A stretch of 64,000 nt of DNA, from assembly GCA_031216445.1 (NCBI GenBank), contig CM062201.1, positions 6,246,001-6,310,000 of the forward strand, given 5' to 3'. The translations under genes were made by a program, and so were the position numbers. Below, piece by piece: positions 34,495 through 47,060 of this stretch; the stretch's first letter is position 1, and each line of letters begins with the position of its first letter. Source of the DNA: Lateolabrax maculatus (lineage: Eukaryota > Chordata > Actinopteri > Acropomatiformes > Lateolabracidae). The notes beneath the pieces were generated by a model, which worked only from the letters and a program-made list of their open reading frames with translations, ran no database searches and was not told where the DNA came from.

Positions 34495-34820
34495 CTTGCG
34501 AGGCGGACCCCGTTGGCGCCTGACGAGCCTCCCGCGGCGGTCCGGCCCCGGACACCTGGAGGTAATCCAGCCGAGCAAGTCCCCCGCGCACAGCAGAGGG
34601 CGAGAGCCTGACGGGGAGGTGATGTCGAGACCCGCCGCTGTTGTCAGCAGACCGTACCAGAGGAGGAGGAGGAGGAGGAGGGAGGAGGGAGGAGGGGACG
34701 AAAGGAGACTTATCGGAGGCGAGTCGCAGAAAAAGAAAGTCCGGCCCCCTCCGCTCCGCTGCGCTCTCCCGCTGACAGAAATAGCGAGCGAGGCGGGCCC
34801 CACCAAAAATAGCCCGGACT
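34495..34820 (-). other. hdac7: Probable hdac7 first exon (mostly or wholly 5' UTR), donor at 34495
   Basis: Within the CpG island the minus strand has a good donor (CGCAAG|GTAGGC, exon end 34495), the only clear one close to the promoter. Splicing from it to 33334 would be in the phase that exon needs (…CAA G|AT GGA). The frame is open across the exon but has no ATG between 34495 and the CCAAT boxes, so it is probably untranslated or starts elsewhere. The 5' limit near 34.8 kb is a guess from promoter spacing. A (TCC)n-rich stretch on this strand lies at about 34660-34700. Confidence 0.45.
34660..34700 (+). repeat. (GGA)n tract in the hdac7 promoter/first exon
   Basis: AGGAGGAGG units with AGGAGGGAGG variants, pyrimidine-rich (TCC)n on the hdac7 strand. 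It lies within the predicted 5' UTR or proximal promoter and could form triplex or quadruplex DNA. Confidence 0.9.
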
Positions 34821-36511
34821 TCACACGGACCTCCGGGGCCATTGTTTTGCTGCGCGGGCCGGCTCCCATTGGGTGCGCGCCGCAGCCAATCGGCGCCCGG
34901 CTCCGTGTGACCCGCGCAGCAGTCCCAAGTTTGTGGGTTGTTTTTTTTTTTTGTTTTGTTTGGTTTTTTTGGCACGGCGCGGGGACTCAATTAAAATAAT
35001 GGCCCCTGCGCTGTGGCTCCATCTGCTGTCAAAAGACCTCACAGCCGGAGCTGCGGCGGCACCGGCGCGGTGAAGGTGGCCCCCGGGGGCCCCTCGAGTA
35101 ATGTCATGGTTGTCGATCATGTGAGCGGGGTTTAATTTCACTTTTGTGCCAGATTTCAACTTCCCCATATTCGTCAGCACTTGACTCTCCAAACGTTTGT
35201 GCTGATTTTTTACCTTTTAATCATTGTCTAAGTAAACATTTTCCAAATCTTACTAATAGCCCACTCAGCGTGTTATTTTTGTCAGGATGAAACAGCATTT
35301 GGACGGACATATGAAGATGAAGCACGTGTTACTGAGTCTGCTGACTTGCAATGGTCTGGTTTGTCTTAAACTGCCATCATTTGTCCATTGGATCGGTTCC
35401 TGAGCTTGTTACAAACAATACATAACATAATGTTTACGACAAGTATGAGCATTGAATACAGATTTCTTCCCCTTTATTTTCTGTCTACCTTCTGCACAAA
35501 ACCATAAAGGTTACAAACGTTCTCAGGAAACAAATATCTTCTTTTGAACCCACTTTGTTTTTTTCTATAATTCTGATTTCCTGCCAGTGAACATGTTTTG
35601 GTGACTGTAAGTATCTCAAATGGTACTCCAAAAACAGATTGCCCTGGATGCTTTTAACACACCCCATTGACTGATAACGGGAGTCACAATCAGTTAAGAG
35701 TCACACTAAAAGTCATTTCATGAGACCTTTAAAGCTTTGATTTGAAAGAGTTCAATACCCATTTGGAATTCCTCTACATATGTAATACCACTGCAATATT
35801 AGTATATATAAAAAATATAAAAAAACTTTCAATGACAGCCATGTTAAAGGACCCTGTTATATATCTACAGTAGAGACACAACATGTATATCGAGATGGAC
35901 CCCTGAACATCGTTTTCACATCCTCAACAACAGCAGAAGACGGCCTGTTGAAAGGGCCCTCGTGAGGAAATGTTTGGAATAGTTTCTGTGGGCCTAATAA
36001 CAATGTGATATATTGTTGAGCTGATTGTACAAATAGCTTTACTCGCTACTGTACTTTTCATTCACTGAAAGGCCTAAACCATGCCACAGTAGAGTTGTAA
36101 TCTATGAGATTAAAGCTGTCATTTCTTTGGTCATATGTTTGTAGGATTACAGATGAAATCAGTATAGAATCAAAGCAAATTCACGTCTGTTATGAAACAG
36201 TTTTTAGTTTTGTAAAGGAGGATTAGTAAAAGAAGAAAGAGCCATGGTGAGCTGTAAGACGAAGAGCTGAAGAAAAAACCTGATCTGGAAAACCAGATCT
36301 AATCATGGTCGCTCGCGGCTCAGAGGGGATAGTCCTGCCATATGGAAAAGGCTGTTAGATTTCTGGAACGACAGTATGCACAATCTCTGAGCACAATCAG
36401 AATAAGTAGCTTGTTCCTGTTCAACAATGAACAATAAATAATTGTCAAGGACTTGGCTTTCTGCAGTAATTTATTGAAACTTCTAAAAAAAAAGTGTTAG
36501 TGCAAAACTTT

Positions 36512-37007
36512 CAAATCTTTCCTTGCTGTTGTCAGACCACCTATAGTGCTGGGCTCCCTGAGCCCATATAGGAGGAAATAGAGCATCCTGTCTATGCAAG
36601 CCACAATGTTCAAACACACACCTACAGAACATTTAGGTTACTGTGGTGGCTTACATGACGCAGGACTGCCGTCTTGTTGTTTTTTCTGCTCCAGGGTGTA
36701 CCTGGAATCAGAGGGCCGTTTGCTGTTAGCAGCCACTCACACTGTGTCACGTCTGTCCTTAAAACAAGAAGTGCTGCTCAGCATGATAGAAGCCCTCGGT
36801 CCTCTCTCTGTTTAATTCTGTAACATCAGAAAAATCAATACAAGTCCTGCAACACAAAATCATCCCGAAACGAAGACTTTTAACCCAAAATGAAAGTGTT
36901 CACAATTAGAAGAAATGTAAAAAAATAAATAAAGATAAACAGCTACAGTAATTAGTCATGATAACTGTCTTAAAAATAAGTCCCTATAGAATGTCTATTT
37001 TTGTGTG
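36512..37007 (+). repeat. Direct duplication, copy 1
   Basis: About 496 bp from CAAATCTTTCCTTGCTGTTG to CTATTTTTGTGTG is repeated almost exactly at 37681-38150. This copy keeps a 28-bp segment (GGCTTACATGACGCAGGACT plus 8 bases, about 36647-36674) that copy 2 lacks. Non-coding, upstream of hdac7. Confidence 0.93.
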
Positions 37008-37680
37008 TTACAACAAAGAAAAATATTTATTTTTCAATAGTAGAGTACATTTTACAGCATTACCGAATAACTATTTCGCTAATAATTATTTTACAGTTAC
37101 ACACCTCTACTGTAGATATGGTATCATAAAATAGTTACAATAAACTCACTATCATTAAATTATTGGGTTTCATTTCATATGAATACAATAAACCTACTCA
37201 GTTTATTACACTGGAAATAGAGAAATACAGTAGATTTTTATACGCAGGAAAGAACTGAACACATTGTACTTAATGCATGGCCATAAAGAGACATAATCCG
37301 TTAGATGTGGAGTTCTGATGAAACCCTGCCACAGAATGACTGAGAATCTACGGTACATAGACAATACACATGGAGGAAGCTTTGAGGTAATATGGTTGAG
37401 AAGATTTGCCCGACATTTACTGTAAAACCAGGGATGTGGTGGAAGGTAAAGTAGCCTTCACCACATTTAAGTTATGGTAGACATCACAGATAGTCCAGTA
37501 GAAGAAGTACAACTGAATGCTTTTGATTACTGGTTAAAGTGATGTTTTTTTCCCTTCTAATAATGACAGACTGGAGGTCAGTTTGAACACTAATTCTGCT
37601 GTAACACGCACTTGTAGATACTTTTTACAAGGAATAAAAGGCAGTTCATTCTCTACAATTTTCTGACATTGCAAATCTTA

Positions 37681-38150
37681 CAAATCTTTCCTTGCTGTTG
37701 TCAGACCACCTATAGTGCTGGGCACCCTGAGCCCATATAGGAGGAAATAGAGCATCCTGTCTATGCAAGCCACAGTGTTCAAACACACACCTACAGAACA
37801 TATAGGTTACTGTGGTGTTGTTTTTTCTGCTCCAGGGTGTACCTGGAATCAGAGGGCCGTTTGCTGTTAGCAGCCACTCACACTGTGTCACGTCTGTCCT
37901 TAAAACAAGAAATGCTGCTCAGCATGATAGAAGCCCTCGGTCCTCTCTCTGTTTAGTTCTGTAACATCAGAAAAATCAACACAAGTCCTGCAACACAAAA
38001 TCATCCCAAAATGAAGATTTTTAACCCAAAACGAAAGTGTTCACAATTAGAAGAAATGTAAAAAATAAAAAATAAAGATAAACGGCTACAGTAATTAGTC
38101 ATGATAACTGTCTTAAAAATAAGTCCCTATAGAATGTCTATTTTTGTGTG
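37681..38150 (+). repeat. Direct duplication, copy 2 (28-bp deletion)
   Basis: This is the second copy of the segment at 36512-37007, 1169 bp downstream at its start. It differs by scattered substitutions, a two-base change in the A-rich run and a 28-bp deletion between ACTGTGGT and GTTGTTTTTT. High identity over non-coding DNA points to a fairly recent duplication or a shared repeat. Confidence 0.93.
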
Positions 38151-38600
38151 CTTGGGTACTTTTTTGTCCACCTCTATCTCTTCCCTGGTCTTCTTACTTT
38201 TTCTGAAATTAACTCAATCTGCATAACACAATTTATTTGATTTCTTGAGGCAGAAACTGACATTTATTATGAGTTTCACACACACTCCTCAGCGTTTTTT
38301 CCCCACTTTCAACCGTCCCTTTTGTTTCCACAGAGCACAAGCGTGTGTGTTTTATCCTTTTTTCCGATCTCAGAGTCAGCCAGGTCAGCAACTGATGTTT
38401 CAGACCAATATTGAAACCAAGAAGCATGCGTATGTCTACTGCTGGTGGTGCTCCATCGTCCGCTCGCTCACCCTCGGGTGCCTCTGTGAACAGGGGGAAC
38501 CCAGCAACGTTCCCAGAAACCCTCAGTGTGTGGGTGTATAGAGCTAAATAACTGTGTGTGTGTGACTGTTCTGTGTGTTCTGTGTGTTTGTGATTGCAAG

Positions 38601-38601
38601 C

Positions 38602-38660
<59 letters not shown>
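38601..38660. repeat. Compound (AT)n(GT)n microsatellite
   Basis: About 13 AT units (38601-38626) run straight into about 17 GT units (38627-38660). Confidence 0.96.
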
Positions 38661-38668
<8 letters not shown>

Positions 38669-39929
38669 TGTAAGTGTGTAAGTGTGTCTGTGTGCACATG
38701 TGTGTGTATGTGGTTAGTCCATTCAATTACACAATCTATCATGCAGTCTGAATCATATCCGGTTTCGAGCTGAAAATAACAAAACCACAGGGTGACAGAA
38801 AAGCAGCACAGCAGGCAACCGCCCACAGGGAGAGAGGAATACATACAAAATCAAATACCGGCCAGTCCTTGCTGTCTGTTGCAAATACAAAGGATATCCC
38901 TGTTAATTCAACACTGTTAACACAAAAAGTGAAGAAGATTTAAAGCTACGGCGCAGCTTCAGTGCAAAAATGTTGGAATCAATATCAGTTTGTACAAATG
39001 TGATGAGCCAAAACTTAATGTAAATTATAGTGAAATGACACAGTTAACAACAGTTACTCTGACGTATGTAGCTTTTTTGTCAGTACTGCACGGGGCAGGA
39101 TGTGGTCAGCTGCATGCTACATAGTTGCCTCCCACCTGCAGTGATGTGCTCCTGCTACCACACAACATTTAACGAGGGATCTTTCACAAAATACAAAAGT
39201 GTCTGCAAAACTAAGCTGAAAACCTCACATAGTCAGGGTCCGAAGAATGTATGAGTGGGGAAAATGAGTTTTTTTTTTTTTTTTTTGTTACCAAACATGA
39301 ATGTTGGGTCAAATTCTTAATATTTTTTATTTATTTATTTATTTATTATTATTAGATAGCTCCTTATTTGATCTTTGTTTTATTTATTTTTTAGGCAAAT
39401 TTTGGACAATTTATTTATCAAAGCTCTTGTATGTCTAGTTGTGTAAGGGAATTAGAGAACTTTGAAATAGTTTTGGAGAAAAACATACTTTAATTTCTCC
39501 AAGTAAGCTATTGAAAAATGTGTCACGGTGATATCAGTGAAACGACTGAGGGCATGTAGATGAAATTTACTGTCAAATGAAACTTCAATTTGAACATTTA
39601 GGTGAATTTACGCTCAAAACATATCACCCACTTTACTAAGAAAACCTTCCGGTTTGTATATTGGATCGCGTGGTTGAGCTGCAGAGCCTCCTCTGCGTAC
39701 ATTTGTCCGCCTGATACTTTATCTCCCATGTGCGGACAGTGTGTCGTTGTGGAAAAGCACAGCAAATGCGCTTGTATAAACATGAATGAGCCTGTTTTCC
39801 CTAACAGAGAAGGGTATGACCCTCATTTCCACTAATTATGAAACACAGTGGTCTCAGTAAGCTGTTTTAACACAGTTAAAGTCCAAGCATACAGCCACTA
39901 TCTGTACAATGGAGTAAGTGGGCATGGAG

Positions 39930-40350
39930 GTATTAGAGAGAAAGAACATGGGAAGGGATTGGAAAGATGGAGTGACTGAGGAGGAATGGAAGAAAGTGAG
40001 AGGGAGAATAAGAGACTGGAGAGGTAGAATCAGAAAGAGAGGGGAAGAAGAAGAGAGATAGCATGAGAGAAACAGAGAGAGAGCACTGTAATAATGTTTG
40101 GCCTTGGTCTGCCAGCGGGGTCCTTCCCCCTAAGAAGCCAACAGGAATGTGAGGAATGCTGCATGAGAAGAAAAAGGAAGGAGCGGAGGAGAGGGGGAGA
40201 AACAGAGGAGGATGATGAGAAAGAAAGAAAGAAAAGCCAAGAAGAAGGAGGAGGAGGAGGAGGAGGGAGGAAAGTGGGGAATCCAGAGCGAGATGAAGAT
40301 AGAGAGAGGGAGACAGGAAGAAATATGAAGCGGGGCGGGGGGGGACACTG
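39930..40350 (+). repeat. Long purine-rich (GA/GGA) tract
   Basis: The plus strand is dominated by A and G for about 420 bp, broken near 40085-40150. It includes (GGA)n at 40245-40270 and G8 at 40338-40345. It yields long Glu/Arg/Lys- or Ser/Leu/Pro-rich ORFs that are artefacts of composition. Confidence 0.9.
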
Positions 40351-41261
40351 AGGAAAAGACTTATTATCTTTGGTGGGCTGAGTAAACATGAGAACAAAGA
40401 AGAAGAAAATAATAAGGCTGGAAAATATTTGGGAGGAAAAACTTGAGCTCTATTTGCGTGCTTTTATTTTTGTGGATGCAGATATTCATGTACACACACA
40501 CAACAGCACGTCTGTGTGTGTTTACATACTTGCATTTGTGTGTGTGTGCGTGTGAGTATCAGGGTGTGGTCGCTCAAAGTGCACATGTAAATGCAGCTGG
40601 GTTTCCTTTGCAGGGTTTTCTCTTTGCCAGTAACCTCAGTGCCAGAGATGTCACACCTGCAAATTATTCTGCAGAAAATATTCTCTTTCCGTGCTGTGAC
40701 GGCTCTTTCAGTAAAAGTCTGCTTCGGTCTTGGGGCGGTCAGTTGATCATCATGAGATTCAGACAGACAGAGACCTCGCACATCAGCACGTACACGCTCA
40801 AATCGTGTGTGACCCTCCTGCTTCATGGAAGATAACTTGGAGGCTACGGGGTTATTTAAAGCACAGAATATGCAGAATGCTGCTATTGAAGAAAATTACA
40901 CATTTCGCCTCCAGAGACTGAGCTTGCAGCAGACATACAGTAACTAACTATTGGGTTAGGACCAGTAACTGACCTTTTGGCATTTGTTTTACCATATAAA
41001 ACATTAGTGTGTCATAGGACTGTATAATTTCGGTGAAAACAGTCAAATTGGCTGCACTCTTGTTTGGTAATCTGGGCTCCACACATCACACTCTGTGCAC
41101 TCTCTGCCACAGAAAAACAGCCAACACAACAGCTAAAGCAATAGAGCTGAATGAAATTAAAGCTAGGTGCTGGCCTCAGCTCAACCTAAATTTATTTTCT
41201 TTTTCCCTCCAGCCCAAGCGGCGGAAAAATGAAGCCAATGCGGAAGTGCTGAAAACTACAG

Positions 41262-41566
41262 TTCCTTGAATGGGCACTTGAGGCAGCCCCCCTGTGTTAA
41301 AATGCCCAACTTTACAGCAGAAATAAACGTGTTTATAGCCCGGTGCAAAAAAACAAACAAAACCGTTTTGGTCCCTATAACTCACCTGTTTAAATGATAT
41401 TAGGCCATGCCTTAAATCTGCACTCTTTCTAATAGCCAGCGATGGGACTCCACTGGCTACAAAATGGCGATGGCCAAAATGCGAAACTCAAGGCTTCAAA
41501 ACGGTAGTCCACAAACCAGTGGGTGACGTCACAGTGGCTATGTCCATTTCTTTTATACAGTCTGTG
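41262..41566 (+). mobile_element. Dispersed teleost repeat (GAGGCAGCCCCCCTG ... TTTTATACAGTCTGTG)
   Basis: The order of blocks GAGGCAGCCCCCCTGTGTTA, CAACTTTACAGCAGAAATAA, ATAACTCACCTGTTTAAATG, GTGACGTCACAGTGGCTA and TTTTATACAGTCTGTG matches a short interspersed element I recognise from many fish sequences. It is 5'-truncated here and has no coding potential. I do not know its database name. Confidence 0.7.
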
Positions 41567-42364
41567 CCCCGGCCGTATGTATAATCTGTGATTGAAAAAT
41601 TTATATTTTTTATCAACTGACACCTGTTAATTCACATAACTAAATAAGACAGTGGCGACAAAGATCACGATGAAGGAAAAAAACAAACACCTAAACAAGT
41701 CCTGCTAAGAGCTAAGTATCATAGCTCAGCAAAGTAGAGGAATTCACGCAAGTTTGTGTGTTTAATGTACATTTAAATTACATATTAAATTAATTATTAT
41801 GACTTTTTCAATATAATTATTAATAGTAGACAAACAAACAGACACAGCAACAATATAGATTGTAAATGCTGCATTCAGGACAGGAAAAGCTCCCGTTATT
41901 CACTAAATAACATTCATATAGTTAAATTAAAAATATGATTAAAATGTGGCCAATTTTATCCTATTTTGTTTAAGTAAAATTTTTACAAAAACTTTTGAGA
42001 ACTTGAGCTTCTTTTGTTGAATAAAAAGAGGATTTTGTAGTTTTGTACACCATATAAAATGCTGACACAAAATATTTGTTTGCAGAATATATTTTACAGT
42101 ATCAATGCTGTCAGTTAGATACTGTTGATACATTGTAGTATCTCTAAATGAAGCTGTGACTCAACATCGGCCATAAAAGTCTTACACATCATACACCTAA
42201 ATACATAAATAGGACATACATCCCACGCAATTACATTATGCTGTTTACACAGCACAAACATAAATGGAAACCCAAACAAGACACAATCATACATTCCCTT
42301 GCAGACTATGCACTCTTTAAAGGCACACGGGAAACATTCAAAATGTTTCCACAGTATGTGTGCG

Positions 42365-42365
<1 letters not shown>

Positions 42366-42417
<52 letters not shown>
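42366..42417. repeat. (GT)n microsatellite
   Basis: A pure run of about 26 GT units, among the longest in the window. Confidence 0.97.
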
Positions 42418-42418
<1 letters not shown>

Positions 42419-45400
42419 TCTGAAAAGACCGGTCATATCAAAAGCCTTGGTGACATGTGCACTCCACAGAAACACAATGGCTTGCTGACAGACATTTTCC
42501 ACAACAGAGCAATGGTGTCATGCGGCACTCATCACTAACCAGTGTCGAGAGGTAAAATAAAGAGGTGATGTGACTTTTTGCCCAGGGGCACGTAGGATAA
42601 CTATCCAGTTTACATCTGGAGGAATATTACAGATACTAATCAATCACACACTGTAAATATTAAAATGAAATGAGTTGTCCAAAAAGAAACTTCCACAGCA
42701 GCAACTGGTGCCGCTGAAACTGTTTGACTGACATGAGACCTCTGGGAAGTGTAGTGCAGAAACACCACAGAAAAGATGGAGATAAAGATTTCAACTTAAA
42801 GATTGTTGTTTGGACGTTTGATCTGGATACATTGAAAGTGAACTGAGGTCAACCCCGGCGACGGCACAAGCGGAGAGCATAATGAAGGGCTGAGGATCCC
42901 TTTACACCCTGAGGATGTTTGGAGTTATGGCAAGTTGTTCAAAACACAGCAAGAAACCATAGCAACCGCAGGAAAATCCCAGGGATATCAGTGCACACCA
43001 ATACTCGCACACAGCCTACACATATAAACCCTCAATACACAAAGTCAAATGAAATCAAAACTCACCCTTTTAACACCCACCTTTCTGAACAACAACAAGC
43101 CTAAGAAGCGTGAGTGTGTGTGTAGGAAACACCCAGACAGGCCAAAAATAGCTCCACACTCTCGTTCCCCATCTCTCGCTTTCAATCCCTCGCTCTCTCT
43201 CGTTCTCTTTTTCTCTCTCTCTCTCTATGTCTCTCGCTTGTGTCACTATAAAGCATCGATAGGAAAAAAATATATGTGTACAATGTTCCCGTACGGAAAA
43301 TATCACCCACTTAAGAGTGCACTTGAATGTGAGAATATCAGACTGAGTATACGGAGAGAATAATGACTATTTTGGCATAACTGTTGCACAAGGGGAAACA
43401 TAAAGCTTCTCACAAGAGGAAAACATTAGTAGGTTGAAATTTGTCTGTCTGACACATACAGCAGAGCCGAAAATAATAAAGTGACTTTCTTGTGTCAATA
43501 TGAAGTTGGTAGATAACAGCCATGTTTTAGCCAGACGCAGATCCTCATCAGGCTTTATTCTCCTGCATCTTTTTGTTCACATTTTTAAGACGCTCTTAAC
43601 CACAGATATTTGGATTTGGTCCATGATGGCAACTTTGTCAGTTTGTTTAGCTTCAGGAAGCCCAATTACAAGTGAAGCGGGGCTTGTAAACAAAAGTCAC
43701 ATGGCCTCACAAGCAGCATGTTTACTGGACAGTTTTAGAAACCTGTCATCCCGCTAGGTTAGAGATTTTTAAACAAATGTAATTGCAGTCTTTGTTAAAT
43801 AAACCAAAGCATGTTGGCGTGCACTTCTCTGGCAATTTCAACCTGAGCTATATTAAGCCAACTGAGTGTGTGCTTAAAATAAGGATGATTTATAACAGCT
43901 TGGGCCTTATTTTCTTAGTTTTGGCCATCATATCTTTCCGTTACAATAATATTGTACTCAATCAAGTAATTGCTGAGATCTGGGAATGTGTCGACACGTT
44001 TTTTGCGATGTATTCCCAGATCTCAGCACTTAACTTGGTAAGTACAAATGATTATTCAGGCTTGATCACACCAGCGTTTAAAACAGCAAACCACTGGAGC
44101 AAATTCAATTGATTCCAATGGAATCGCCCCAGTTTGTGGATTCACTCGCTGGCTAACCGACCATTAGCAAGCCTGTTAGCTCGGCCAGCTTCGTTTTCCC
44201 TCATCAATAACTTTGTATTGAACGAAATGGTGTACAATGGGGGCCAAACTCCAAGGGAGGGTGAACAGAACATTAGAGAGGGAATGGAGAGACGCTGTGA
44301 TAGCCACGGGACCACCGCTCCCCGGGCCAGCTGGTGAGTTATTTCGGCAGATCAGCAGCGCACCAACAAGACCGGGCAGTATAGTCACCAAGTCACAGAG
44401 CTTCTCGAACCAAATATTTAGCAAAAATATGTGGATTGATTTTGCTGTACCACTTGTGTGGTGTGACCAGACCTTTACTAATAGCAATGATGGCAAAAGT
44501 TGTGAAAATAAAACCCTAAGTGTAGTGAACTAGAATTCTCTTCTAAACGATAGGCCCAACAGTGGCTAACACACGAACAAATCGAAAATATGAAGCCTCT
44601 TTCTCTTCCTCTTTTCTGTCATATAAAATATATGCATATATATTAATATATCTCAGTATCTATTTAAGGAGATTATGTTGTGCACTGCAGTGCTTTGCTC
44701 AAAGACACGTCACATAACAATGAAATGGAGCTTACACCAGAGGCTCTGAAACTTGCAGGCAACTGGACTTTTCCTGGGTTAATGATATTAACGTTACGCC
44801 TGAGTATGTTTAAGATAGAAGGGGGATGTTTCATACTTTTCACACAATGTCTGTCTGGCTAAGATGAGACACAGTAAGATAAAACTCACAGTCCCTGCAG
44901 GGAAATGTATCTTGGCTGTTGGAGCTCCAGCAGCCAGTGGATGAGAACAGCAACAAACATCAGCGCAGGATGGAAACATCATAGAGCTATCATCACAGAC
45001 ACAATAAAACAGCTCAAGATCAGCCGTGTGCATCTGCTATCCGTCTGTGTCACCGATGATTGATGAAAGTGAAGCGTCTCGACCGGGAACTTGTGTTTTC
45101 TCTGGTGTTTTCAGTGAAAGGTTACACCTCTCCTCTCCGCTGTGCCCACTGTGGGAATTTAAGAGACAGAACGAAAGAGAGAGAGAGAGAGACAGATGGG
45201 CTTTCCTCACAGGATATCCTGTTCTAAGTAGAGCTGCTGGGCCCACTCTGACCTCCTCACCCCTCTTGACCCCTGACCCCGCTCGTAGTTTAGGCTCACA
45301 TCTCCAACGTTTCCTAATCGCCCAAATCTCTTCGTAGTCTTTCAGTTTCACTCGGACCGCTTTGCTCTCCCTCCTTCCTAACTCCTCTGTCACACTCACA

Positions 45401-46979
45401 GGTGTCACTTTAATTTTCCCTCCTTCCTTTTCCTCTTTGTTCCCTTGTCTGCTCCCACTCCATCTACTGCCAGCCTTCATCTCCCTCCTCGTGCCCTTCC
45501 TCTATCGATTCTGAAAATAGTCCTTCGTTGCAGTCCTATTTCCAATGCAGTTTGATTTTCATGCAAATGAAAATGTAATGTAAGCTAATGTAATTGTATT
45601 GAAAACAATGCAATTATCTCATCCTATAAATTATAATATGTTTTAACAAAAATAAGTATATTGTTAATCCCAAACACTCCCAAACACCTGTCACTGATGA
45701 GTTTCCATCTGACCTCCCAGCATCTTTGAAAAAGATTTTTTGGCAAATGGGTGACTGGTGTATATATGAGCTGCAAGGCCAAACAGTTTTGTATTGTAAC
45801 TTCAATTCTCAGTGAAGTCCTAAATGACTTGATGGCTTTTTATTGAAATGTATTAACATACAGCTACATAGTTACATTTAGGATATACATCTGTATCCCA
45901 GGTACAAATGACCATTTTTGCTTTCCTCGCAGTGCTCCTTCCTTTCTTCGACTCTGAAAGTTCCCACTTTTCAGGCTTCTTCTCTAAATCCTTCTATTTT
46001 TACCAGTGAACCATCCACCACAATTCCACTTGTTTTTCTGAACATGGTGCAGTTCATGTGCGTCACGCTCTGAAAAAGAATACCCTCTGAATACTATCTT
46101 GGAACAAGTGAAGAGAAATCTGTCAATGAGCCTAAAATTATGTTGCCAACATTTTCCTGAATCAAGTGCAATTTTTCTCTGTACTACTGGTGCGATCTGC
46201 CACATTCTGCCTCTTTTCAGGACACTGAACACATCGCCACAGCAAATATCTCAAATAAGTGATGACGGCAGAACAAGCTTGAAAACACACACAAGGAAAC
46301 CACCACCATAATTATATTATATTATTCTTAATTACACTACAAGCAGGAGCCAGGCTCTCGCTTAGGAAAAAAAATCCATCAGGTAGCGTTTCTTGCCCTC
46401 AGCCGCCCTATTCTTTGTCTTCCCCCACTTTCTCTTTATGTCAGCCTCCCTCCCTCTCTCTCTCTCTCTCTCACTCACACCCAGCCCTCCCACTCTGCAG
46501 TATAACTGGAATCCATTAGCTGATGAATGGTTGTTTGTGTTTTTTTAAGCTCAACAGCGCCACCCCCGGCCTGCGCGGCCAAAGAGAGGGATAACAAAAC
46601 ATTTGCTGTGATTAGAGGAATAATTAGCCAATCGTCCTCTGACCTGCGAGCCAACCCCCAGGTCAGAGAGACACAGAGGGGCTGCTCCCCAGGTGGTTTC
46701 CCATGAAAACCATCAGGCGGAAAAAAGTTATAGTGGAGTCATTGTCTGCAGGCAGGTGACACACACACACAGAACACATGCATTTCTGCATCCCGACTTT
46801 GCCCCATGTATGCATGTCTGGGAGTGTGTGTGCATTTGTGTTAGTGTTGATGATCCCAGCGGGCCAAGCGCAGAGTTTCTGCCCAGCGAGGCTGTGTTGG
46901 AAATCAACACTTCCTGCTTCCTGTGGCGAGAGGAAGTGCTACCGTCGCTGTCCCCTTATCGCTGGATACACAGGCAGCG

Positions 46980-47060
46980 CAGAGGGAGGAAGGCAGGGAG
47001 GCAGGGAGGGAGGGAGGGAGGGAGGGAAGAGGAAGAGGAGAGGGAGACGGAGGGTGGTCA
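46980..47060 (+). repeat. (GGGA)n tandem repeat in purine-rich tract
   Basis: AGGCAGGGAGGCAGGGAGGG followed by further GGGA units. Repeated G3 runs give a clear G-quadruplex pattern on the plus strand. Confidence 0.93.

Larger units (their letters stand above)
34050..35100. promoter_or_regulatory. CpG island / hdac7 promoter with paired CCAAT boxes
   Basis: About 1 kb is strongly GC- and CpG-rich in an otherwise AT-rich, CpG-poor window. It contains two CCAAT boxes in opposite orientation (ATTGG at 34868-34872, CCAAT at 34886-34890) and a GC-box core GGCGGG at 34792-34797. There is no clear TATA box. It lies just upstream of the first hdac7 exons. The opposed CCAAT boxes mean divergent transcription cannot be excluded, but no gene is seen to the right. 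Confidence 0.75.

Noticed and set aside
33925..34611. 228-codon plus-strand ORF
   Set aside because: It lies in GC-rich CpG-island DNA, is Pro/Arg/Ala-rich without any domain, and overlaps the promoter and first exon of hdac7. Long open frames are expected from stop-poor GC-rich sequence.
34111..34990. Long minus-strand ORFs (252 and 213 codons)
   Set aside because: Same compositional cause. The 213-codon frame is in phase with the next hdac7 exon, but its only Met lies upstream of the CCAAT boxes and its start is poly-A/T derived Lys, so I treat it as untranslated.
39933..40397. 154-codon Ser/Leu/Pro-rich minus ORF and overlapping frames
   Set aside because: A product of the polypurine tract; low-complexity in every frame.
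43500..43757. 85-codon plus ORF
   Set aside because: No recognisable domain and no flanking gene structure.
44134..44533. Cluster of overlapping ORFs on both strands with a GTGAGT-like site at 44334
   Set aside because: I could not match any frame to a family or build phase-consistent exons. It may be an old repeat.
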